This document shows positions 1 through 7,005 of a DNA stretch of 37,594 nucleotides, in pieces. The position numbers and the translations under genes are program-made. The stretch's first letter is position 1. Every line of letters begins with the position of its first letter. This DNA comes from Oscillatoriales cyanobacterium PMM_0080 (lineage in GTDB: Bacteria; Cyanobacteriota; Cyanobacteriia; Cyanobacteriales; Microcoleaceae). The notes beneath the pieces are model-generated. The model was not told where the DNA came from. It was given only the letters and a program-made list of their open reading frames with translations, and made no database searches. Where the stretch lies: assembly GCA_949127775.1 (NCBI GenBank), contig CASBQF010000284.1, positions 1-37,594 on the forward strand, written 5' to 3'.

Positions 1-463
1 GCTTAAGTTGATAAAACGTTCTGCATATGGCTTTAGAAATTTTGAAAACTACAAAAATAGATGTTTGCTTACTTGGCATTTTAATTGTTAGTTTGGCATA
101 CCAAGTAAGGAAGAACCGATAATTTTTCAACTTACCTCGAATAAAGCCTTGCACAACGTGAATAGCTTGCGGAGTTTCGCCCGCCGCTTTCCACTGGGCG
201 TTCCGCACAAAGATATTTTTAGTCATTTCCGGTTCAATCCTCCCTAAATATTGACCTGTACTCGTGAGAAAAGTCAGAGGAATTTTGCGCTGGAGAAGTT
301 CTGTAATCGCAGCCGGGGAAATAGTCGCCCGTCCCAAAATTACAACTCCATCTAAATGAATCAAAGGCACATCCAGCAACTTCTTATCATGGTTCTTAAC
401 GTGCAGCCGTTCGTCAACCTTACCGATGAAAGCATCTTCTTGATTGATGTAAAGTGTTCCCAT
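1..463 (-). pseudogene. cas1: CRISPR adaptation integrase Cas1, 5' part only, interrupted
   Basis: Cas1 is the metal-dependent integrase that inserts new spacers together with Cas2. Reading leftward from the ATG at 463, the first 116 or so codons are a clear Cas1 N-terminus: it opens MGTLYINQEDAFIGK and includes LDVPLIHLDGVVILGRA, SPAAITELL, GQYLGR, TKNIFVRNAQW and RGKLKNYR. Right after KNYR (codon 116 ends at 116) the Cas1 pattern stops. The frame stays open to the window edge but codes lysine- and phenylalanine-rich sequence unlike Cas1, and no other frame recovers the expected continuation. The switch coincides with an inverted repeat at 68-109, which suggests an inserted element. The metal-binding catalytic residues of Cas1 lie further on and are not in this part. 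It is the last visible gene of the cas operon, 319 bp beyond cas4. The N-terminal identity is firm; the disruption is an inference. Confidence 0.75.
68..109. repeat. Inverted repeat at the point where cas1 breaks off
   Basis: CTTACTTGG at 68-76 is matched by its exact complement CCAAGTAAG at 101-109. The stem extends to 12 positions if one G:T pair is allowed, with an AT-rich loop. The outer edge lies within about 10 bp of the last recognisable cas1 codon. A terminal or subterminal hairpin of an insertion sequence, for example of the IS200/IS605 kind, would look like this, but the body of the element is outside the window. A frame opening with ATG at 79 on the minus strand runs to the edge and was not recognised. 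Confidence 0.5.
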
Positions 464-782
464 GTTCGACTCCTAAAGTTATGTATTGTAGGACTTAGGT
501 ATTAACCTATTTCTGTCCGAAGAGAGGAACGAAGCAATCGCAGCATCTATTTTGTATTGTGCGAAGTTAGTCCTGTATTGGTCATCTTTGGATTTGTCCG
601 CCAGGGGTTAAAACCCCTGTCTCAAAGCTAAAGTCGGTTGAAACCGACTGAAGAATTAATTCGATCAGCACTTATACCAAATCCGCCTTTGATCCTTAAT
701 GCCTCAGTCCGCGAAGGCGGACTTTGTTTGTGTAGGGGCGGTTTCAACCGCCGACTCTTATCTGCTGGCTGGCGGTTTTGAA
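464..782. other. Intergenic spacer between cas4 and cas1, filled with small palindromes
   Basis: No gene is seen in these 319 bp. It holds four short palindromes: AGGGGTTAAAACCCCT around 603-618, AGTCGGTTGAAACCGACT around 632-649, AGTCCGCGAAGGCGGACT around 706-723 and GGCGGTTTCAACCGCC around 737-752. The last two, with the spacer TTGTTTGTGTAG between them, recur almost unchanged at 35812-35862. The loop 'GTTGAAAC/GTTTCAAC' is shared by several of them, so they look like variants of one dispersed family. They may decouple cas1 from the rest of the operon by ending transcription. Confidence 0.6.
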
Positions 783-1379
783 TTAGCTAGCTTCAAGATA
801 GCGGCAAAGCTTATCAGCAGCTTGCGGCAAACATTGAGTATACAAGCTGCATCCCTGACAGCGTTTGCTGTAATTTGCGGGCGGCATTTTTCCCGTTTGA
901 ATCAAAATTTGAATTGCAGAAATAGTCACAACTGCCTCTTGTCTCAACTCCTCAGAAATCTCCACTAATTGCCGCTGGTGGGACTGCGCGTAATACACAT
1001 AACCAGTCGCAATAGTTTTCCCCGTCATCTCTTCCAAACAAAGAGCTTGAGCGCACACTTGCAACTCATCATTATCCCATTCCCCCTTGCGGCCACGCTT
1101 GTATTCAACCGGATACAATTCACCATTCTCCGATTCAATCAAGTCGGATTTGCCAATAAGTCTGTAGCGTTCTGACTTCAGCCAAATCGCGCGAACCTGC
1201 CAAGTTTCATCGCGATTAATCTCGCCCATAGTGTGAACGCGATCGTGCAAAGTCGTCCCTTCAATGGTATACTGGTTGTCCGCAAATTCCCCCGCGCAAA
1301 ACATCCGCCAGCAGCGGTGAGGACAGTAAGAATATTGGTTCAGGGATGCGATCGAAATGTAGTCATCAGTATCATTCAT
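783..1379 (-). CDS. cas4: CRISPR-associated exonuclease Cas4
   Basis: Cas4 trims and orients prespacers before Cas1-Cas2 integrates them. The 198-residue product has the RecB-type nuclease core: Asp79 in GKSD, the pair Glu92/Lys94 in VEYKRG, and a Gln near 107 in the DELQVCAQ helix. Cysteines that would hold the iron-sulphur cluster are present at both ends: Cys19 and Cys23 (YCPHRC) and the C-terminal trio Cys174, Cys177 and Cys183 (CQGCSLYTQC). Length is normal for the family. The ATG at 1379 is the natural start. It follows cas6 in the same direction after 262 bp of repeat-filled spacer and precedes the broken cas1. Its active-site residues look intact even though its partner cas1 is not, so the gene may be a leftover or be served by another adaptation module. 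Confidence 0.92.
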   Translation of the reverse strand: MNDTDDYISIASLNQYSYCPHRCWRMFCAGEFADNQYTIEGTTLHDRVHTMGEINRDETWQVRAIWLKSERYRLIGKSDLIESENGELYPVEYKRGRKGEWDNDELQVCAQALCLEEMTGKTIATGYVYYAQSHQRQLVEISEELRQEAVVTISAIQILIQTGKMPPANYSKRCQGCSLYTQCLPQAADKLCRYLEAS

Positions 1380-1432
1380 GATCTTGATAGTTTGTGTTGA
1401 AAATTTGCAGTCAAGACTTACACGCGATGCTC

Positions 1433-1496
1433 AGAAACCGGGTTTTTACGAAAATACTTTGCTGCAACCTCAAATTAGATAAAAAACCCGGTTTCT
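1433..1496. repeat. Dispersed palindromic element, copy 1 of 3 (AGAAACCGGGTTTTT ends)
   Basis: The ends AGAAACCGGGTTTTT and AAAAACCCGGTTTCT are exact 15-bp inverted repeats flanking about 34 bp of unconserved sequence. The same ends recur at 10810-10873 and 11872-11933. All copies are 62-64 bp and lie between genes. They are too short to code for anything and have the form of a non-autonomous miniature element or a RNA hairpin repeat. Confidence 0.85.
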
Positions 1497-1548
1497 TTGG
1501 TTCGATGGGTGGTAATATGATGTGCGATCGGGTATAATACATAGGTCA

Positions 1549-1602
1549 GGGCGGGTTTTTGAAATTGTTAGTTTTTGGCAAATATTGTTGGCGAACCCGC
1601 CC
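1549..1602. repeat. Palindromic repeat with GGGCGGGTT ends
   Basis: GGGCGGGTT at 1549-1557 and AACCCGCCC at 1594-1602 form an inverted repeat around an AT-rich centre, in the cas6-cas4 spacer next to element copy 1. A related imperfect pair, GGGCAGGTTT and AAACCCGCCC, occurs at 23052-23107. It lies between two genes of the same operon, so a terminator or processing role is possible but not shown. Confidence 0.6.
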
Positions 1603-1641
1603 CTACACGAATCTCGGTCAATCCCTCGGACATCTCATTCT

Positions 1642-2481
1642 TCAATCTTGAGAACTCTTAATAATAATCCGCCGCGTCATACCCATACCCATCGGTGTTT
1701 TTCTTCCCAATCCGCAGTAAAGAGCATAATCAGCCAAAGCATTAATTTGTTTAATCGCTAACGGCTCCAGATCCCCTAAAATCCGATAACTCACCTCCCC
1801 AACAATCCCAACTAAATTGCTGTGATAGTTAGTCACAACTTCTGTTTTGATGTTGACAAAAGTCGAAAATACTGCATCCAGTAACAGTGGAGAAAATTCA
1901 ATACCACTGTACTTGTTCCAGCGACTGAGGAGACTGTTAAAAACGCATTCTCTCGTCGGCAAAACTGAATCAAATTTGCCCTGGCGAAACGTAGTCGGAG
2001 TTGCCAGACTGAACGCAATTAATCGATTTGTATCAGAAGCTTGCTGGTACAACTGAGAGTAATCGCAAGCATTAGCCCAAGGCTGATCTACTTGGGGCGT
2101 TCCTAGAATCTTAGTAATCAGCAAATCAGTGGGGCCCAGATGCCACGGCTTGGAGGGATTGAGATTCAGCCACAGGTGAGTTAATTTGCTGAATAGAGTG
2201 TCATCTAGAAGAGTAATTCGCCACCAACAAAGGGTATGTTCGGGAATAGGTTGTGGGTGTTCCCATTGCAGGGAATGGTGTTTTTTGAAAGGGCATTTTT
2301 TAGTTTGTAAAGGGCTGAGACTGAAGGCTTTATCTGCTGTGGCTTCGTGGAGGTAGTTGCCGAGTTCTTTGTCCACGGAGCTCGCGAGGGTGAGGAAGAG
2401 GGCGTGCAGGTGTCTTCCGGTTAGGTATCCGGGGGATATTGGGGAGAGGGGGAGGAGGTTGAGGATGAGGCTGTGCGGCAT
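1642..2481 (-). CDS. cas6: CRISPR pre-crRNA endoribonuclease Cas6
   Basis: Cas6 cuts the repeat in the CRISPR transcript to release crRNAs. The 279-residue protein ends with the diagnostic glycine-rich loop GLGRKTPMGMGMTRR (about 257-271), which contacts repeat RNA in all Cas6 proteins. His24 and His26 in the N-terminal ferredoxin-like half (GRHLHALF) lie where the general acid or base histidine is often found; which one is catalytic cannot be told from sequence alone. The gene starts 41 bp after cas3' and is in the same operon. The overall fold is too divergent to assign by eye beyond the loop and context, but both agree. Length is slightly above the usual 220-260 residues. Confidence 0.88.
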   Translation of the reverse strand: MPHSLILNLLPLSPISPGYLTGRHLHALFLTLASSVDKELGNYLHEATADKAFSLSPLQTKKCPFKKHHSLQWEHPQPIPEHTLCWWRITLLDDTLFSKLTHLWLNLNPSKPWHLGPTDLLITKILGTPQVDQPWANACDYSQLYQQASDTNRLIAFSLATPTTFRQGKFDSVLPTRECVFNSLLSRWNKYSGIEFSPLLLDAVFSTFVNIKTEVVTNYHSNLVGIVGEVSYRILGDLEPLAIKQINALADYALYCGLGRKTPMGMGMTRRIIIKSSQD

Positions 2482-2522
2482 AATGGTTATAGTTGGTTGT
2501 GTTGAGTAAAGTGCGATCGCCT

Positions 2523-4517
2523 TTAGCTTGCTTCCTCTAAGGACTTGGTATATGTGATAATTACTGATTTCTTGCGATCGCTACTGCCATGTTGGTAGAG
2601 TAATTTTGCATCAAAGCCATGTGTTCTCAACTTGATAAAAATTCCTGGCAGTTCTACAAAACCTAATTCTGGGTTATATGGATAGTCGTGAAAGCCCTCA
2701 TAGGTTGAAGCACCATCATTACTTTGATGGATTTTGATAATGATATCTTTCTGATAAGCAACACCCCAGTGTAAATTTCGTAGTTTCCAGCGCGTCTCTT
2801 CTTGGTCATAGTATTGTTCGTAAACATCAGTATTGGCATACAGATTACTCTTGTCTTTTTTAATGATTAAACGGTCAATTGGCACAGTCACTTGAGGCAT
2901 ATCTTTAAGCTCTATGTGAGTGCCGTCATCATAAATTAATGTTGCAGATGGTGTCCAACTTCGAGTCACGACTAAACCCTTTTCGTGAGCGGGTTGACAA
3001 GTTAAGTCAGCACTGTAAACATAGTCATGTAGCATCGAAAATAGTTCTACGACTCGGTAGTCGTCAATGTGAGGCGATCGCGAAATACATTCAGCAATTT
3101 TCTGAGTTTCAAACTGAGTTAGCTGTTGCAGAGTCTCTTGATAAGTTTGCCATCCAGATTCATCCAGGGTATTAGCAAACTCTTGGATAGTATTCCCCAC
3201 TAATATCACCTTAGCATCAGAAATATTACCCCGACGATTGCAGCGTCCCACTCTCTGAATCAGGTTTTCTGGCGGACAAATTTCAGAGATTAATATCTCA
3301 CTATTCAAATCGCACCCCACTTCGATCGCACTGGTGGTTATCAAAATATAAGGCTGATTCTCATCATCTCGACTTTTCAATTGTCGGTACAATTCCGGGC
3401 GAATATGCTGGTCAATTCTGCCGTGATAGAGGAACAAAAAATTTTCTGCACCGTCTGCTAAATCATCAATTAATTGTTCTCGAACTTCCGTGTAAATTGT
3501 TGCTGCATCTTTCACCGTTTCAACAACCGCAATAATTCGGCGATTGAGTTTTGCTTTCCATTCCTTAACCACCAGTTCAGCAATTTGCTGAGGAAAAAGT
3601 TCTGGAATTTGTTCATTTATTTGAATCTGAGTCAGCCACTCAAAGCCTCTTTTTTCTGGATAAGCTTGATTTAATGTTTGCTGTTGAAATTGGCGGAGTG
3701 CTTCAGCATTGCCGGGATTATCGATGCAATCAATGACATCCAAGTAATCGAAGCGATCGACATATTGTTTGGGCATGGTAGCTGTCATCAGAATGAGCGA
3801 TCTGCCAGCTTCATACAGTGACTGTACTAAACTTTGAAAATTGGTAAATGCTATTTCATCGTAACTGTGAGCCTCATCAAAGCAGATGATAGTTTTTTCT
3901 TCCGTAGTTTTATTGCGGTGAATTCTCAACGGAAACACAAATGACTTTTGCTTATCTCCAAATGCAAAATAACGATAGATAAATTTGTCCAATGTGGTTA
4001 AAATGACATCTCCCTTATAAAGATGCCGTCTGGGATTGTAAGTTCTGGGTTTAGGTTCTTCTTGTCCGTTGCGGTAAACCCAGCGTTGCATTTGAGATCC
4101 AGTATCGATGACTAGAGAGATTTCCCGCTCTGGATTTAGTGCAGAAAAACGCTTGAGATACTTTTGTATTCGCTGTTTTTGGTCTTCTATCAAACTCCGA
4201 GCAGGTAATGGTAAAATTAAACGGCATTTTGTTGACAATGCCGGAAATAAAACAGCTTCAAACTTTCCCGAACCTGTAGGAGATTTGAATAAAAACGGTG
4301 AAAATTCTTTCTGTTCAATCAAGTCAAACAGTTTTTGTTGCATCGGGTTGGGTGTAAATCCAGCCAACTGCTGATACCAAAAGTGACAATCTCGATTTTG
4401 AAACTTTTTTGTTGACAAATAAGGTTTCAGAGTCACTTTTCGAGGTTCTCCTTTATCAGGCTTACCTTCCTGCTGTTGCCACCATTTTTTAGCAATTGCA
4501 TCTAACTTTTTCCCCAA
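2523..4517 (-). CDS. cas3': CRISPR-associated helicase Cas3' (subtype I-D-like)
   Basis: This is the superfamily 2 helicase that unwinds target DNA after Cascade binding. In the 664-residue protein the Walker A motif SPTGSGK is at 79-85, DEAH at 214-217, the TAT of motif III at 245-247, and motif VI QRVGRCNRRG at 421-430. There is no HD nuclease domain, which lies in the next gene upstream. The only in-frame start after the preceding stop codon that keeps the N-terminus is TTG at 4517, with a modest AGAG upstream; the next in-frame Met is residue 59, just before Walker A. A TTG start would keep translation low. The gap to the HD gene is 30 bp, so the two are cotranscribed and their products probably act together. 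Confidence 0.9.
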   Translation of the reverse strand: MGKKLDAIAKKWWQQQEGKPDKGEPRKVTLKPYLSTKKFQNRDCHFWYQQLAGFTPNPMQQKLFDLIEQKEFSPFLFKSPTGSGKFEAVLFPALSTKCRLILPLPARSLIEDQKQRIQKYLKRFSALNPEREISLVIDTGSQMQRWVYRNGQEEPKPRTYNPRRHLYKGDVILTTLDKFIYRYFAFGDKQKSFVFPLRIHRNKTTEEKTIICFDEAHSYDEIAFTNFQSLVQSLYEAGRSLILMTATMPKQYVDRFDYLDVIDCIDNPGNAEALRQFQQQTLNQAYPEKRGFEWLTQIQINEQIPELFPQQIAELVVKEWKAKLNRRIIAVVETVKDAATIYTEVREQLIDDLADGAENFLFLYHGRIDQHIRPELYRQLKSRDDENQPYILITTSAIEVGCDLNSEILISEICPPENLIQRVGRCNRRGNISDAKVILVGNTIQEFANTLDESGWQTYQETLQQLTQFETQKIAECISRSPHIDDYRVVELFSMLHDYVYSADLTCQPAHEKGLVVTRSWTPSATLIYDDGTHIELKDMPQVTVPIDRLIIKKDKSNLYANTDVYEQYYDQEETRWKLRNLHWGVAYQKDIIIKIHQSNDGASTYEGFHDYPYNPELGFVELPGIFIKLRTHGFDAKLLYQHGSSDRKKSVIITYTKSLEEAS

Positions 4518-4547
4518 GTCAACATCTCTATTTTCTGTCCGGCTTTT

Positions 4548-5240
4548 TTATAACTCAGCTTTCTCATCCTCAGAAAGACGAAACAGCCAATATTCAAAAG
4601 TTAACTCAATTTGGTCTGGCGAGAAAATCCAAGGGTCAACTCGATAAACATTTTGCTCGGAATCATCCTGAGCAATTGTATAATCCATGAAAGTGCGAGA
4701 CTCAGCTTGCTCGTCATCTCCAATTACCCGACAAGCTAACTCGGCCTCAATTTGATCGCACATCTCCAAAATATAAAGTTCTTGTGCATAAGCTAAGGGT
4801 TCTGTCGCGAGAATTTTCTCATACTCTGGATGTTTCTTTAATTGATAAGCATCGCGACAGATATCTTTAACCGAAAAATCGTGATGTCCTTTAGCCAAAG
4901 ACTCGGCCCAAGCATCTTTGCTTTCTGCTAAATATCGATGTCCTCTGAACGAGTAAATGTATTTTTTGAAATTGCCTTTGCTGGTAGTCTCAACTCGCAT
5001 CTCAAACTTTTGCGGTTTGCCTTTATCGTGAATTTTGGCTGCTTCTTTGACCCGTTCAAAGGATGAGGAACAAGGAAAGTCATGTTTATCCCAGTATTCA
5101 ACTAACTTGATGACATTCCCAACATGATTTCCTAGGGGCTGAAAGCGAATCTCATTAGGAATCGCTGCTTCTGGATTGGGTTTGCTAGGAAAAAAAACGC
5201 GACCAAAATTATAGGGACGCTGACGTTCTGAATTAGCCAT
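4548..5240 (-). CDS. cas3'': Stand-alone HD nuclease, Cas3''-like
   Basis: HD nucleases supply the DNA-cutting activity of type I interference. The 230-residue product has the ordered metal ligands expected for the family: His39 (GNHVGNV), the His71-Asp72 doublet (AAKIHDKGK), His101, His119-His120-Asp121 (KGHHDFS), and a downstream Asp162 (LEMCDQIEAE). In described I-D systems this domain is usually fused to the N-terminus of Cas10d; here the Cas10d gene shows no HD doublet and this gene fills the gap. It starts 4 bp after the csc1 stop and precedes the helicase by 30 bp, the same pairing as a split Cas3. The function is inferred from motifs and position; the match to a named HD subfamily is not tested. 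Confidence 0.85.
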   Translation of the reverse strand: MANSERQRPYNFGRVFFPSKPNPEAAIPNEIRFQPLGNHVGNVIKLVEYWDKHDFPCSSSFERVKEAAKIHDKGKPQKFEMRVETTSKGNFKKYIYSFRGHRYLAESKDAWAESLAKGHHDFSVKDICRDAYQLKKHPEYEKILATEPLAYAQELYILEMCDQIEAELACRVIGDDEQAESRTFMDYTIAQDDSEQNVYRVDPWIFSPDQIELTFEYWLFRLSEDEKAEL

Positions 5241-5244
5241 AAAC

Positions 5245-6057
5245 TTAATCTCTCAGCAGGTTTACCAGGGAAACGGGGAGATAAATTTCTCCATCGGTGT
5301 AGCAATCAAGGGTAGGTGCAGAGTTAACAACTTTTGGGTAGTAAGCGGCAACAAAAGGAATAAACCCATCTACAAGAGTGCGATTTTTGTCTAAGAATCC
5401 CTCTGTTTCGGACTCAATTTCAGAACCAGCACACCAGTTGTAACGGTACAAGTTGTAAATGTCGCAACCTCCAACAAATTGAGAAGTCTGCAACAGTGCT
5501 TCCATCGGCACAATTGTTGATGGATAAGCTGCCACTGTTTCGCGTCTTAATTTAATGGGTTGACAAACTTCTGTGACGACAGCGAAGCCTTCTTTGCCCA
5601 GTTTACAGCCGTAGGTTTCTAGGTCTAGGAAATGTTCTAAACCTTGTAAAGATTCGCTGACGACATAACCTGTTAGTTCTTCGACAATTAAATATTCCCA
5701 AGTGTGGAGTTGAAAGTTAGCCTTGTCCTTTTCTACATACAATCGGGAAAACATATCGTGATTGAACTCACGCATTCCTTTGCGATAGGTTTTATGCACT
5801 CCTCGCCAAGAATTTGACGCAGGATATGCACCTAAAGCTACATAATGACGCGGTAAAGCATAAAATGGCGGGTCATCTTTGTTGATGCGAGTTTCAGGAA
5901 TTTCTAACCCTATACTCAGCATTCCTAACCTTCGCAAGAATCCCGATAGGGTTGTTGGCGGTACAAAAGGATAGGTGGCAATATTGAGAATTGACCCCGG
6001 CAAAATGCGAAAGGTCATTGCTGCCGTAGGTGTGATGGTAAGTTTTATACAGTACAT
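5245..6057 (-). CDS. csc1: Cascade subunit Cas5 (Csc1-type)
   Basis: Cas5 caps the 5' handle of the crRNA in Cascade. The 270-residue product opens MYCIKLTITPTAAMTFR, a RAMP-like first strand, and has the loop YPFVPPTTLSGFLRRL that is typical of Cas5 proteins. The start at 6057 is preferred because it sits 1 bp after the stop of csc2 (TGATATG), which suggests translational coupling. A longer frame from 6129 would overlap csc2 by 71 bp and add 24 residues with no family character. I place it as Csc1 mainly from the operon (cas10d, csc2, this gene); the sequence is divergent, so a generic Cas5 call is the safer part of the assignment. Confidence 0.78.
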   Translation of the reverse strand: MYCIKLTITPTAAMTFRILPGSILNIATYPFVPPTTLSGFLRRLGMLSIGLEIPETRINKDDPPFYALPRHYVALGAYPASNSWRGVHKTYRKGMREFNHDMFSRLYVEKDKANFQLHTWEYLIVEELTGYVVSESLQGLEHFLDLETYGCKLGKEGFAVVTEVCQPIKLRRETVAAYPSTIVPMEALLQTSQFVGGCDIYNLYRYNWCAGSEIESETEGFLDKNRTLVDGFIPFVAAYYPKVVNSAPTLDCYTDGEIYLPVSLVNLLRD

Positions 6058-6058
6058 A

Positions 6059-7003
6059 TCACGCTTGTAAAACGGTTTCAACGAAGTTCGCGGCGTATTC
6101 TTGTAACTTATCCAATGCTGCATTACCAATCCAGCGATCGAAGTAAGTTAATTGGATATGTTCAGTGTCATTTTCTGGATACTGGGCAAGGCGAATAAAA
6201 TCGGCGATCGCTTGTTCTGGATCGGTTACAGATGGAGAAATAATCGGGCGTTTCCCTCTTGGTACTAAATAGCGATCGACAACTAGCAAAGGAGTTTGAT
6301 TTTCAGATTCAGCGATCGCGATTCCCTTGGGATTTCCCGAACCAATGCGCGGCAAAGCATCGAGAAAAGCGTAAGCAACAGAAGAAAACTCTTTGTCAGT
6401 TACACTCAAAGCATGATCGTAAACTGGATAAAGAATACCCGGCTGATTGTACTGGCGCTTAAATGGTATGGGCGTTTCATCCTTTTGATTTACCAAACGT
6501 GCAGGGTGCATTGCCCGTTGTTTTTCTACTGGGTAAATATCTTGAATAGCAACGCCACCACCGTGAGTTACTCGACCAATCAAAGTGCTTTTTCCGGGGT
6601 CAAGTGCGCCGTAGGGAGCGCAGATAGGACAGTCTGGTTTAGCACAGGTTTTGGGAATTCCACACTTTTGTTTATCTCCTAACAATTCCCCACTTTTGAC
6701 AGGTGCCCAGAGCAAACAGCGACGTTCAACACCGCGCCGTTTTGTAGGAGAAATATAGCATTTTTCGAGTGATTTACCATCTTTAGTTGTCAGCTTAACT
6801 ATCTCAACTAAGTTGACATTAACTTGTACTTCATGCCCAAAATAAAGCTCTTGGGAACCTTCAAGAATGGCATAAATATCAAAGTGCATCCGAGGATGAT
6901 TTACATCTGTTTTAGGTAGTCCAGTCGTTACTTTAGATTCCTTAGCCGTCTCAGAACCATTTTCAGGTTGTTCATTAGTTGTTTCAGGTTTTTTAGCAGG
7001 CAT
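6059..7003 (-). CDS. csc2: Cascade backbone subunit Cas7 (Csc2-type)
   Basis: Cas7 subunits polymerise along the crRNA spacer. The 314-residue protein has a disordered, charged N-terminus (about 1-35) and then a RAMP core. Cysteines 114, 120, 125 and 128 (KCGIPKTC, DCPIC) form a compact putative zinc site, consistent with the zinc-binding insertion known in Csc2 proteins. IGRVTHGGGVAIQDIYPVEKQ is typical of the Cas7 core. The ATG at 7003 lies 2 bp from the cas10d stop and has GGAG about 11 bp upstream. The assignment rests on the zinc cluster, size and position; direct similarity to well-known Csc2 proteins could not be confirmed by eye. Confidence 0.8.
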   Translation of the reverse strand: MPAKKPETTNEQPENGSETAKESKVTTGLPKTDVNHPRMHFDIYAILEGSQELYFGHEVQVNVNLVEIVKLTTKDGKSLEKCYISPTKRRGVERRCLLWAPVKSGELLGDKQKCGIPKTCAKPDCPICAPYGALDPGKSTLIGRVTHGGGVAIQDIYPVEKQRAMHPARLVNQKDETPIPFKRQYNQPGILYPVYDHALSVTDKEFSSVAYAFLDALPRIGSGNPKGIAIAESENQTPLLVVDRYLVPRGKRPIISPSVTDPEQAIADFIRLAQYPENDTEHIQLTYFDRWIGNAALDKLQEYAANFVETVLQA

Positions 7004-7005
7004 AA

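Noticed and set aside
464-782. Palindromes between cas4 and cas1 as CRISPR repeats
   Set aside because: They are not equally spaced, not identical, and a copy of one pair is found 35 kb away without cas genes. No CRISPR array is visible in the window.
6058-6129. Longer N-terminus for csc1 starting at 6129
   Set aside because: It would overlap csc2 by more than 70 bp and adds residues that do not fit a Cas5 first strand; the ATG directly after the csc2 stop is more natural.
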